A DNA stretch of 64,000 nucleotides from Methylobacter sp. GTDB lineage: Bacteria; Pseudomonadota; Gammaproteobacteria; Methylococcales; Methylomonadaceae. The position numbers were made by a program, and so were the translations under genes. Below, piece by piece: positions 49,354 to 58,603 of this stretch (its first letter is position 1; each line of letters begins with the position of its first letter). The notes under the pieces are model-generated. The model was given only the letters and a program-made list of their open reading frames with translations, did no database searches and was not told the DNA's origin. Location: NCBI RefSeq assembly GCF_030680395.1, contig NZ_JAUXVR010000041.1:204368-268367 (forward strand), read 5' to 3'.

Positions 49354-51636
49354 ATGAGTCATCTATCGCACGACTGCATGGATGCAGGAGGTACCACTCC
49401 AAGGATGGAGGAGGTAGAGCAACGCACGGAGCAGTTGCCGAGAGCAACGCATGGAGCAGTTGCCGAGCCCACTCATCTGGAAGCCTTGCGCTTGAGAATT
49501 ATCAGCCAGATTGCCGAAATCCTGGAAAATCAAACTCACACCCAACGTTATGCAACAGGTTTATCCGAACTTAACCATAACATGCATCAAGAGATTGTCA
49601 GCAAATTAGTAGCGGCTATGGCGACTATGGCTACCGACGACTCCGCCGCCATGATTGCCATGATCCCAACGATTTCACAGGTCATTGACACCTGCTCCCG
49701 GCTGGATCAAAGTCTTGACTTATTATTTCAGCAACGCAGTCAGCAGTGGGCATCCAGCGATCAGCACATCCAAAACCTGATGATCGAGTTTAATCAAACC
49801 TTGCTTGAGCTGTCTTCTGTTTTGATTGAAAAAGACTTACTGGAACGACAAAGTCGGGTGTTGGAACGGATCATCCTATCGCACGAACACATCTCGCAAT
49901 GGAAAGAGTTTGTGCAGGAAATCCTAGCGGATTTTTACGCCATTTTTCCGTTTAACTTTTTTTACATCGCCTTTGCAGAAGCCAATGGCTTATCTCTCTA
50001 TTTGTATTATCTGGGTCAGTGCCCGGACGAGGTACGCGCCCAGGCGCGCGGCTTGCTGAGCCAACAAATGCTGCAAAGTATTGGCTTGCCGCCTGATTCC
50101 GCAGTGGATATTGAAGAATTCAATATCCACTGCGGAGCCGAAATCAAAACAGATCTCAATATTCGCATGATCAGTGTGCCTGTGCCTGATCATGCCCCCA
50201 ATCTGGCAGGCTTGCTGGGGGTCGCTTACGCGGCTGAAAACAACCTGTCCGCGCAAGAAGCCAGCGTCATTCGCGCGATACTCGCGGTCATGGTCATGGT
50301 GGTGGGTTCCAGTAAGGTGCTATCGCGCACGCTGTTGGAACTTGAATACTACGCCGTGCATGATCCCCTTACCGGACTGCACAACCGCCGCCAGTTTAAT
50401 GACATCTTGCACTATGAAATCGGTCGTTCCGAACGTCATAAGCATGAGTTTAGCGTGCTGATGCTTGACCTGGACGACTTCAAGGACATCAACGATTCCT
50501 ACGGACACCCCACCGGCGATACATCGCTGTGTGCAATCGCTACCGCCCTGCTTGAACATACCCGTAATGGCGATTTGTGCGCCCGCATCGGCGGGGATGA
50601 GTTCGCCATTATCCTGACCGAAACCGGCCCCGAAGGCGCGCGGGTAGTCGCTGAAAATGTAAGTCATGCACTACGGGAAATGGCCATCACATCGGCACAA
50701 GGCAACCGTTTTCATTTAACCGTCTCCATAGGCGTGAGCAGCTATCCCATTGATGGGCAAACCATCGATACCCTGCTGGAGGGTGTCGATGCCGCCATGT
50801 ACAAAGCCAAGGACATGGGTAAAGATAGCGTTTGCACCTTTGACGCAACAGAAACACGCGTCAGTATACGCGAGACGCGCGATAATGCGGAAAACCTGCG
50901 CGAAGCCTTAAAGGAAGGGCGCATTGTTCCTTATTATCAATCGATTGTTAATTGCCAATCCGGCGAATTATTTGCTTTTGAGACGCTGGCTAGGCTTAAA
51001 TCGCCAACGGGAGAAACAACTTCGGCGGCGATGTTTATCGAAACCATTGACAAATATGGCCTGGCGCGCGAACTCGACCTCGCCATGATCAACAACTCTT
51101 TTGCCGCTAAACGCGCTTGCATGGATGCCAACCGCCCCGAGGCAAACGCAAAAATTTTTATCAATTTATCGGTGCAGGAAATTCAAGGCCGCGGCATTTT
51201 AGGTTATGCCGAAGAACTCTGCCAGAAACTGGAACTCCCCCCCGAAAGCATTGTCTTTGAATTACTGGAACGCGATGCGATTGGCGATATGACCAACATG
51301 CGCCGGTTCCTGACCAATTTGCGCCGCAAAGGCTTTGCCTTTGCCCTGGATGATTTCGGCACCGGTTATAATTCGTTTCATTATTTGCGTGAACTGCGTT
51401 TTGAATACGTCAAGATTGATGGGGCGTTCGTACGCAACATACTGACCTCTAAAGTGGATTACGCCTTGGTGCATAACCTGTCCCGGTTATGCCAGGACAT
51501 CGACATTCTCACCGTTGCCGAATTTGTCGAAAATCAGGAAATTTGGGAGGCGCTCAAGGATATGGGCATCAATTACGCCCAAGGCTATCATATCAGTATG
51601 CCGCTGCCTGAAATGAAGCAAACCCTCAGACCCTAA
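49354..51636 (+). CDS. GGDEF-EAL protein (diguanylate cyclase/phosphodiesterase) with N-terminal sensor regions
   Basis: ARIGGDEFAIIL (GGDEF variant with preserved signature) ... PYYQSIVNCQSGELFAFETLARLK (EAL-like, ETL) ... ALDDFGTGYNSFHYLREL. Confidence 0.95.
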   Translation: MSHLSHDCMDAGGTTPRMEEVEQRTEQLPRATHGAVAEPTHLEALRLRIISQIAEILENQTHTQRYATGLSELNHNMHQEIVSKLVAAMATMATDDSAAMIAMIPTISQVIDTCSRLDQSLDLLFQQRSQQWASSDQHIQNLMIEFNQTLLELSSVLIEKDLLERQSRVLERIILSHEHISQWKEFVQEILADFYAIFPFNFFYIAFAEANGLSLYLYYLGQCPDEVRAQARGLLSQQMLQSIGLPPDSAVDIEEFNIHCGAEIKTDLNIRMISVPVPDHAPNLAGLLGVAYAAENNLSAQEASVIRAILAVMVMVVGSSKVLSRTLLELEYYAVHDPLTGLHNRRQFNDILHYEIGRSERHKHEFSVLMLDLDDFKDINDSYGHPTGDTSLCAIATALLEHTRNGDLCARIGGDEFAIILTETGPEGARVVAENVSHALREMAITSAQGNRFHLTVSIGVSSYPIDGQTIDTLLEGVDAAMYKAKDMGKDSVCTFDATETRVSIRETRDNAENLREALKEGRIVPYYQSIVNCQSGELFAFETLARLKSPTGETTSAAMFIETIDKYGLARELDLAMINNSFAAKRACMDANRPEANAKIFINLSVQEIQGRGILGYAEELCQKLELPPESIVFELLERDAIGDMTNMRRFLTNLRRKGFAFALDDFGTGYNSFHYLRELRFEYVKIDGAFVRNILTSKVDYALVHNLSRLCQDIDILTVAEFVENQEIWEALKDMGINYAQGYHISMPLPEMKQTLRP
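49371..49467 (+). repeat. Dispersed 97-bp repeat, copy B, in frame within the GGDEF-EAL gene
   Basis: CGACTGCATGGATGCAGGAGGTACCACTCC...GGAGCAGTTGCCGAG; contains a 25-bp tandem duplication 49419-49443 / 49444-49468. Confidence 0.85.
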
Positions 51637-51715
51637 TTTAAACGCTACGCGATAGCCATCAGGATAGGTGACATCATCGTTCTTACCGGATCACAAAAAA
51701 GAAATAACCCCAAGC

Positions 51716-52843
51716 TTATCGATCCAGCGGCTTTAAAGCGGCAATAGCCTCGGCCAGCCCCTGCTTTGCTGCCTTACGATACAAAACAGCAGCTTGCTTG
51801 CTATCCTTTGTCACACCCACGCCATTTGCATACATATCGCCCAGATTGTATTGAGCGTGAGCATCGCCCTGTCCAGCGGCCTTGCTGTACCAGGAAACGG
51901 CCAAACTATTATCCTTTGCCACACCTTGTCCTTTTGCATACATCAGGCCCAAGTTATATTGCGCAATGACATCGCCCTGTTCAGCGGCTTTGTAACACCA
52001 ATAAACTGCCGAGCTATAATTCTGCGCCACACCTCGTCCAGTCGCGTACATAAAGCCCAATTTAGTTTGCGCTTCCCTATGTCCCTGTTCGGCCGCCTTG
52101 GCAAGCCAGCCGACGGCCTGTTTGTCATCTTTTGCTTGGCCCTGTCCATTGGCATATATCAAGCCTGCCTGGAATTGAGCCTCCGCATTCCCCTGCTCCG
52201 CCAACTGCAAATAAAACGACAACGCTTTTGCAACTTGCCCCTTGTTTAACGTGTGCTTTGCCTTTTTTAAAATTGCCTCAATATCCTGATTAACCGATGC
52301 TGTTGCTACTGTCTTTGTTTTCAAGTCAGGCCCGTAAAGAATAATTGCAGTAAATACAATGCCGACGAAACCTATGGACCCAAGAATCAAATTTAATTTT
52401 TTTGATCTTGGGATACTGATGAGTCGTACCTTATTGCCGACGGAACAGACCTTTTTCCAAAATTCATAAACAGTTGCCAAGTAGCTGACAGAGAGGTTTT
52501 TTCTGGGGGTTACCGGCGGCTCAACATAAGTGTTTGTAATGATCGTCATTATCCGTTGCGCTTTATCAGTGGCGTGTTCTCTTTCTTGTCTGTCTATCCA
52601 TCGATCATGCTCGGCTCTTTTGCCAGAATCCGATAAAACCGTATACGCTACATTGATTATTTTCATTATCCGAAGCGCTTCTTCAGGTCTGCCTGTATAT
52701 TTATCCGGATGATAATTTTGGCAAAGCACCTTATAGGCCGCCTTGATAACGCTTACAGGCGCATTACGCGATACATTTAAGTTGTCATAATGAGTTTTGA
52801 ATTTAGCCATACACTTTTTGTAGATATTGTGCCTGACGATCAA
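51716..52843 (-). CDS. J-domain protein with C-terminal Sel1-like repeats
   Basis: NLNVSRNAPVSVIKAAYKVLCQNYHPDKYTG; TM; repeats AEQGNAEAQFQAGLIYANGQGQAKDDKQAVGWLAKAAEQGH... Confidence 0.94.
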   Translation of the reverse strand: MIVRHNIYKKCMAKFKTHYDNLNVSRNAPVSVIKAAYKVLCQNYHPDKYTGRPEEALRIMKIINVAYTVLSDSGKRAEHDRWIDRQEREHATDKAQRIMTIITNTYVEPPVTPRKNLSVSYLATVYEFWKKVCSVGNKVRLISIPRSKKLNLILGSIGFVGIVFTAIILYGPDLKTKTVATASVNQDIEAILKKAKHTLNKGQVAKALSFYLQLAEQGNAEAQFQAGLIYANGQGQAKDDKQAVGWLAKAAEQGHREAQTKLGFMYATGRGVAQNYSSAVYWCYKAAEQGDVIAQYNLGLMYAKGQGVAKDNSLAVSWYSKAAGQGDAHAQYNLGDMYANGVGVTKDSKQAAVLYRKAAKQGLAEAIAALKPLDR

Positions 52844-53673
52844 CCAATAAGCCTGATTCCGCTTTTATCGATTGTGATTAATTGTTGCTTATACAGTGCG
52901 CCGATAGCCTGTTTAAACACTTTTTTACTAACTCCGAATGCGGCATAGATGGCTTCCGGCGGACTTTTATCGCTCAGCATCAACACACCGTTATTGGCTT
53001 CCAGCTTGGCTATAATGCTATCGGTCAACGATACGACTTTGCCGTATCCCGGCTGATGCAAACTGAGGTCGATCTTATGGTCTTCCCGTACTTGCTTAAT
53101 ATAGCCGTCCAGCTTCTGGCCTTTCTTGACCGGCTGATACAACTCGTTTTGATATAACATGCCCCAGTGGCTATTGTTGATGATAGCTTTAATGCCCAAA
53201 TCAGAGGCATCGGCGATGATCAGCGACACTTTTTGGCCGACTTCGAAATCGACCGATTCATCGCTGAGCAATTTATCAATCTTGGTGGTCGCGGCGATGC
53301 GGTTTTTGTCGTCGAGAAACACCTTGACCAGATAAGACCGCCCTACTTCCATCTCATGGTATTGCTCACTGAAGGGAACCAGCAAATCTTTAGGTAGCCC
53401 CCAACCCAGAAACGCACCCACATAATTAAGCGACACGACTTTTAGCCATGCTATATCGCCCACCTCGGCCAACGGTTTTTTGGTGGTGGCGGCCAGATGG
53501 CCTTCCGAATCCACGTAAACAAATACGTCCAGACTATCGCCGACCTGACAGTTTGCCGGCAGTTTGCTGTCCGCCAGCCGCACTTTTTTTCCCGAGGCGC
53601 CGTCATCGAGGTAAATGTCAGCGCCTTGTTGTTTAACTACATTCAGCTTATTTATTTTGCCGATATTTATCAT
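52840..53673 (-). CDS. CvfB/YitL-like S1 RNA-binding protein
   Basis: IYLDDGASGKKVRLADSKLPANCQVGDSLDVFVYVDSEGHLAATTKKP; winged-helix C-terminus. Confidence 0.9.
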   Translation of the reverse strand: MINIGKINKLNVVKQQGADIYLDDGASGKKVRLADSKLPANCQVGDSLDVFVYVDSEGHLAATTKKPLAEVGDIAWLKVVSLNYVGAFLGWGLPKDLLVPFSEQYHEMEVGRSYLVKVFLDDKNRIAATTKIDKLLSDESVDFEVGQKVSLIIADASDLGIKAIINNSHWGMLYQNELYQPVKKGQKLDGYIKQVREDHKIDLSLHQPGYGKVVSLTDSIIAKLEANNGVLMLSDKSPPEAIYAAFGVSKKVFKQAIGALYKQQLITIDKSGIRLIG

Positions 53674-53735
53674 AATTTATTGGATAGATTGGGGTTTAAT
53701 GCATTGCCATCATTTTCAACAAAGAGTTTTTAACT

Positions 53736-53801
53736 CACCACGAAGACACGAAGGTCACGAAGTTTTATATTTTTCTTCGTGTCCTTCGTGCCTTCGTGGT
53801 G
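53736..53801. repeat. Long inverted repeat with CACGAAG heptamers
   Basis: Arms CACCACGAAGACACGAAGGTCACGAAG (53736-53762) and CTTCGTGTCCTTCGTGCCTTCGTGGTG (53775-53801), 2 mismatches over 27 bp. Confidence 0.9.
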
Positions 53802-53837
53802 AATCCTTTTAGCTTCGTTCGCGGTAAATCTTCAACA

Positions 53838-56705
53838 TCAACTGGTAATCACAAACCTCACCGCGTCCAGTCTTAGCTGCGCGGCCTGGATATTTTCATG
53901 CGCCAGCATGGTCATATCCTTTAACTGCTCAATTTCTTCGGTCCTGATAGTCGGGTTCACTTTTTTCAATCTGACCAGACGCTTGATTTCATTGCTTAGC
54001 GATTCCAGCATGGCTTGGGTCGCCTCATCGACTAGCTGCTGCATATCGGCTTTGGCTTTTTGCTCGGCTACGCTCAATATGTTGATCAAATGCGGCCTTT
54101 GGCTGCTCAAAAAAGCAATGATTTTGTGTTTATCAAACTTGATACCGGCTTCAACCAGGTCGCGGTGATCAATGTCCGCACTTAAATCCTTTTTGTTTTG
54201 ATCGATCAATACCCGAATCGGCGTATGAGGCAGGAACCGCCCGATTTGCAATTCGGCAGGCGCACTACACTCGACAATAAACAAGCACTCCAGCAAAAAC
54301 TGCCCGGCTTTAAGATCGCTGTGTTTGATCACACTGATCGCAGCATTGCCGGTTTCACTGGACAACACCATATCCATCGATGCGGTGACCACCGGATGTT
54401 CCCAGCTCATGAACTGCATGTCTTCCCGCGCCAAGGCGATCTGCCGGTTAACGGTGATGGTCATGCCGTCTTCAGTCAATCCGGGGAAATGCGAAACACG
54501 CAAATGGTCGCTGGGACGGATAATAAAGCAATCGGGCGAATGGAACTCGGTATCTACCCCGTAGCATTCAAAGACATCTTCCATATACGGCCAAAGTACG
54601 CCTTCCTTTTCGTAGGCATTCAGTTGCTCGATAAGCTCATCGGCCAGTTCCTTGCGACAGGAATTCAACTCCAGCAACTGATCACGACCGTTATGCATTT
54701 TTGCTTCAAGTTCAATACTGAGTGCTTGGGTCTTGGCGATAAGCGCATCAATAGCGGCTGGATTTTTACAATCCAAAACCGCCGCCAGCTCATCGTGCAA
54801 CATATCCGCGACCTGTTGCGCGGACGAACTGTTACAGGCAAACGCATTCAAACCTTCATCATACCAGCGATACAACACGGCACACTCGGTATGCTCCAGA
54901 TACGGAACATGAATTTGGATAATATGTTTCTGTCCGATACGATCAAGACGACCTATGCGTTGTTGTAGTAAATCAGGATTAGTCGGCAAATCCATCAGTA
55001 TCAGATGATGCACAAACTGGAAGTTCCTGCCTTCACTGCCGATTTCAGAACAAATCAACAACCGCGCCGCACTTTCGGGATCGGCAAAATAAGCCGCCGC
55101 CCGATCACGCTCGATAATGCTCATGCCTTCATGAAACACGGCCGAAGCAATACCGGCGCGGTTTTTCAGGGCTTGCTCCAGGTCAATCGCGGTTTGCGCC
55201 TGTTTACAAATCACCAGGGCTTTATCGCCAGGGAGGGTGTGTATGCCCCCAACCGGCTGGGAGCCGGTGCGGCGTTGGCCGGCCAGTTGCTTAACCTTGT
55301 CCACCAGCCATACATAGCGAGGATCCTGCTGCAAGTCATCGGTATTTGCCGCCCCGGTTAACGCATAGCCATAACGTTCCCGCTCCGGGAAACCCTGTAC
55401 GGTTTGCCGCGAGTTTCTAAACAAAATCCGTCCGGTGCCATGATGATCCAGCAGCACCTTAATCAGCGCATCGCGCGCCGCCGCCGACTGTTCAGGATCA
55501 TTCAGGTTTTTCAGCAAGCCGTCGACATTGTCATCTTTCAACAGCGCGGTTAAATGTTGCTGCGCGGCTTCATTCAAGACTTCCTCCGCCAGCAACAATT
55601 TGGCCGCGTTAGCTACCGGCTCAAACAAGCGCTCTTCTTCCACAAAAGCGGCGAAACTGTAAAACCGGTCGGGATCGAGCAATCTTAATCGTGCAAAATG
55701 ACTTTCCTTACCCAGTTGCTCCGGCGTAGCTGTCAACAATATCAGGCTGGGCGAAATCCGGCCGAGTTGTTCGACAAACAGATAGTCGGGACTGGGCGCT
55801 TGTTCGCTCCATTCCAGATGGTGCGCCTCGTCCACAATCACCATATCCCAACCTGCGGCTATGGCTTGTTGTTGGCGGCGCGGATAATTGGAAAAAAAGC
55901 CCTGACTGCATAGAATCAATTGCTCGGTTAAGAACGGATTATCGGCAGCGTCATCATCCGGTTCCGCTTCAGCGAGCATGTCGTCTTCTGCATAGGTATC
56001 GAGACAACGCGCCTCGTCAAAAATACTAAAACGCAGATTAAAGCGCCGGAGCATTTCCACCAGCCATTGATGCAACAGCGTTTCCGGCACGATAATCAAG
56101 ACCCGGTTGCTCAAGCCGTTAATCAGCCGATGGTGCAAAATCAAACCGGCTTCTATGGTTTTACCCAAACCCACTTCATCGGCCAGCATGATGCGTGGCG
56201 CAGAGCGGTTAGCCGATTCATGCGCAATAAACAACTGATGCGGAATAAGCGAGGCACGACCGCCCAGCAAGCCTTTAACCGGCGATTGCTGATGCTGTTG
56301 CAACCTGCGCCAGGTTTCATAACGCAGCAAAAACCAGGCGGAAGGATCGACTTGCCCGATAAACAACCGATCCTGAGGCTTGTTAAATTGAATATGATGA
56401 TTCAGTTCTACCTCATCCAGCTGAACGTCCTGTCCATCCTCGTCTTTGCCCACATAAGTAATCAGACCGTTCTGCTCAGTTAAACCGGTAACGGTCACTT
56501 TATCTTCGTCAATCGATTCGATAACGTCACCTACCGAAAACCGGACGCGCGTTAACGGCGCGTTATCTTGCGCATACATACGCTTTTCGTCACACGCCAA
56601 AAAAAGCACCGTGACCCGCTTGTGTGCTACATCAAGAATAAGACCTAAGCCGAGTTCAGACTCGGTGTTACTAATCCAGCGTTGGCCGGGGATAAACTGT
56701 TCCAT
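53838..56705 (-). CDS. rapA: RNA polymerase-associated protein RapA (SNF2-type ATPase)
   Basis: RIMLADEVGLGKTIEAGLILHHRL; VIVDEAHHLEW; LLTATPEQLG; CSEIGSEGRNFQFVHHLILMDLPTNPDLLQQRIGRLDRIGQ. Confidence 0.97.
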   Translation of the reverse strand: MEQFIPGQRWISNTESELGLGLILDVAHKRVTVLFLACDEKRMYAQDNAPLTRVRFSVGDVIESIDEDKVTVTGLTEQNGLITYVGKDEDGQDVQLDEVELNHHIQFNKPQDRLFIGQVDPSAWFLLRYETWRRLQQHQQSPVKGLLGGRASLIPHQLFIAHESANRSAPRIMLADEVGLGKTIEAGLILHHRLINGLSNRVLIIVPETLLHQWLVEMLRRFNLRFSIFDEARCLDTYAEDDMLAEAEPDDDAADNPFLTEQLILCSQGFFSNYPRRQQQAIAAGWDMVIVDEAHHLEWSEQAPSPDYLFVEQLGRISPSLILLTATPEQLGKESHFARLRLLDPDRFYSFAAFVEEERLFEPVANAAKLLLAEEVLNEAAQQHLTALLKDDNVDGLLKNLNDPEQSAAARDALIKVLLDHHGTGRILFRNSRQTVQGFPERERYGYALTGAANTDDLQQDPRYVWLVDKVKQLAGQRRTGSQPVGGIHTLPGDKALVICKQAQTAIDLEQALKNRAGIASAVFHEGMSIIERDRAAAYFADPESAARLLICSEIGSEGRNFQFVHHLILMDLPTNPDLLQQRIGRLDRIGQKHIIQIHVPYLEHTECAVLYRWYDEGLNAFACNSSSAQQVADMLHDELAAVLDCKNPAAIDALIAKTQALSIELEAKMHNGRDQLLELNSCRKELADELIEQLNAYEKEGVLWPYMEDVFECYGVDTEFHSPDCFIIRPSDHLRVSHFPGLTEDGMTITVNRQIALAREDMQFMSWEHPVVTASMDMVLSSETGNAAISVIKHSDLKAGQFLLECLFIVECSAPAELQIGRFLPHTPIRVLIDQNKKDLSADIDHRDLVEAGIKFDKHKIIAFLSSQRPHLINILSVAEQKAKADMQQLVDEATQAMLESLSNEIKRLVRLKKVNPTIRTEEIEQLKDMTMLAHENIQAAQLRLDAVRFVITS

Positions 56706-56979
56706 TTATTAAGATGCCATTAAGATTGGGTAAATATTGAATCAAGTAGGCTATTATTATAAGCGACACAGCGGAATTATTCCGGCAATTAATTGGCGCA
56801 TGTAACGGACGGTATTGTGATTCGAGAATAGACTTTAACGCCCCATCAAGCGGATTGCATTTGTTAAGCAGCCATTAAGGTTAAAGCGAATAATATGAAT
56901 CCAAAGTTTATCACTGGCCAACCGCCTTTGTCGGCTTAATCCAGATCTACATTAAATCCATTATTTAAGGAAGATACCC

Positions 56980-57297
56980 ATGAATAAATCGTTTTTTTTA
57001 AGTCCGGTGCTTATGTTTGCAATTATTTATTCATCTGCATCCTACGCATCCGGGGGGGAAGGTCATGGTCATGGTCACGGCAGAGGACACCGCAATCATC
57101 ATTCCGAAGGGCCGAGGTATTATCCGGAGCAGCCCCGCCATTCAAACTACCAGGATCCGCGCTCTCACCAGGGTTTGGCCGGTGGTGTTGTCGGTAGCGT
57201 TTTAGGCTACGAAATAGGTAACGGCGATCCCATTGCTACCGGATTGGGCGCTGCCGCCGGGTCTTATCTCGGCAACGGAGTCGCCGGAAGACGTTAA
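56980..57297 (+). CDS. Secreted His-rich glycine-zipper protein (paralogue 1)
   Basis: Signal peptide; GGEGHGHGHGRGHRNHH; NYQDPRSHQGLAGGVVGSVLGYEIGNGDPIATGLGAAAGSYLGNG. Confidence 0.85.
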   Translation: MNKSFFLSPVLMFAIIYSSASYASGGEGHGHGHGRGHRNHHSEGPRYYPEQPRHSNYQDPRSHQGLAGGVVGSVLGYEIGNGDPIATGLGAAAGSYLGNGVAGRR

Positions 57298-57387
57298 CCC
57301 GATTTGATTTTAATGACGTATCTGTTTAACCGGCAAGCTTGATTTTGTTAATTTAACAACAAACCAAATAATGTAGAGGGAAAAACC

Positions 57388-57789
57388 ATGAAAAAGTTAC
57401 TTTTTTTAATTCAATTAACCGCTATTGCAATCCTGTTTTCACCACTATCTTATGCTGATCGCGACTGGGGACACCATGATCGCGGTTGGGGACATCATCA
57501 TGGCCACCACCATCGTCACCACGACCACGGCTATTATCCTCAACCGCAGGTCAACTATTACCCAGCGCCGCAAATTAATTATTATCCCCAACCCCAAGTT
57601 AATTATTATCAGCGGCAAGCGCAGTATTCAAACTACCAGGATCCACGCTCTCACCAGGGTTTGGCCGGGGGTGTTGTCGGTAGTGTTTTAGGCTATGAAC
57701 TGGGTAGCGGCGACCCTATTGCCACCGGATTGGGGGCCGCCGCCGGTTCTTTTCTGGGTAATGGAATGAACGATGGTTACCGAAGATAG
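57388..57789 (+). CDS. Secreted His-rich glycine-zipper protein (paralogue 2) with Tyr/Pro repeats
   Basis: DRGWGHHHGHHHRHHDHGYYPQPQVNYYPAPQINYYPQPQVNYY; NYQDPRSHQGLAGGVVGSVLGYELGSGDPIATGLGAAAGSFLGNG. Confidence 0.85.
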   Translation: MKKLLFLIQLTAIAILFSPLSYADRDWGHHDRGWGHHHGHHHRHHDHGYYPQPQVNYYPAPQINYYPQPQVNYYQRQAQYSNYQDPRSHQGLAGGVVGSVLGYELGSGDPIATGLGAAAGSFLGNGMNDGYRR

Positions 57790-57835
57790 TCATCCCAGTC
57801 GGCTATGGACTATGTGACTAGCTAAACAAGTAAGA

Positions 57836-57878
57836 AGAGGATTCAGCACTCATTTTCGGGCTGAATCCTCTTTATTTT
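57836..57878 (+). terminator. Rho-independent terminator
   Basis: AGAGGATTCAG ... CTGAATCCTCT perfect 11-bp stem followed by TTTATTTT. Confidence 0.85.
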
Positions 57879-58603
57879 GCTTCACACCCTCCACTCAATT
57901 TGTCTCCCGTTAAACGCTTGCAATCTACCGCACACCTGAACCAAATGCGTTTTCACATTACGCGCCACGCTAGACCCAAATTATATTGAGCGCACAGGAT
58001 GTTTGATTGAAATCATAAAGCCCTCAATAGCCCTGTCAATAACTCAGAACACCAGAACCTGTAAGACAACGCGGGATTTTCGATAGCATATCGATAGTCG
58101 TTCATGCGCCAGATACCGCTGACTTTCACCTCCGGCAATACTTAGCATTACCTAAATAGCATCAAGATACTTGATCATGCAGCAGATACCCCCTTGAAAG
58201 CACTGACAGCTGTGACTGTAACGAATATCTGCTGTCAGGCAATAAAGTCAGGAGGCAATCCTCTGCCGGATAAAAAAGGTGTTATACTCAATGCCTTGGA
58301 AGCAGAATGACCTGATATTATCAAGGCAATCTGCGCGGCAAAAGTTCATTGTCATTAATCTAAACGACTATTAAAATTGACACTTTCGACTCTGCCAAGA
58401 CGCTAACCCAATATACTGAGCATGCGTCTAAACCTAAGAGCGCAAAAATCAGCAAGTGTATATATATTAATTTTATATAAACTACGTAGAAACCAGTTGT
58501 GATTCTGCATAAGACATTCTGATTTTTGAATTTTTCGAAGCCCTCTTGCGCTGTTTTTTACCTTGAGTGGCAAACCCTGAAATACAATTTTTAGTATCCG
58601 CTT

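Noticed and set aside
51118-51140. GCTTGCATGGATGCCAACCGCC, resembling the repeat core, in the EAL domain
   Set aside because: Only about 12 bp match, in a region explained by normal EAL coding sequence (ACMDANRPEANAKIFINLS)
54198-54968. 256-aa plus-strand ORF inside rapA
   Set aside because: Antisense shadow of a well-conserved gene; no recognisable domain
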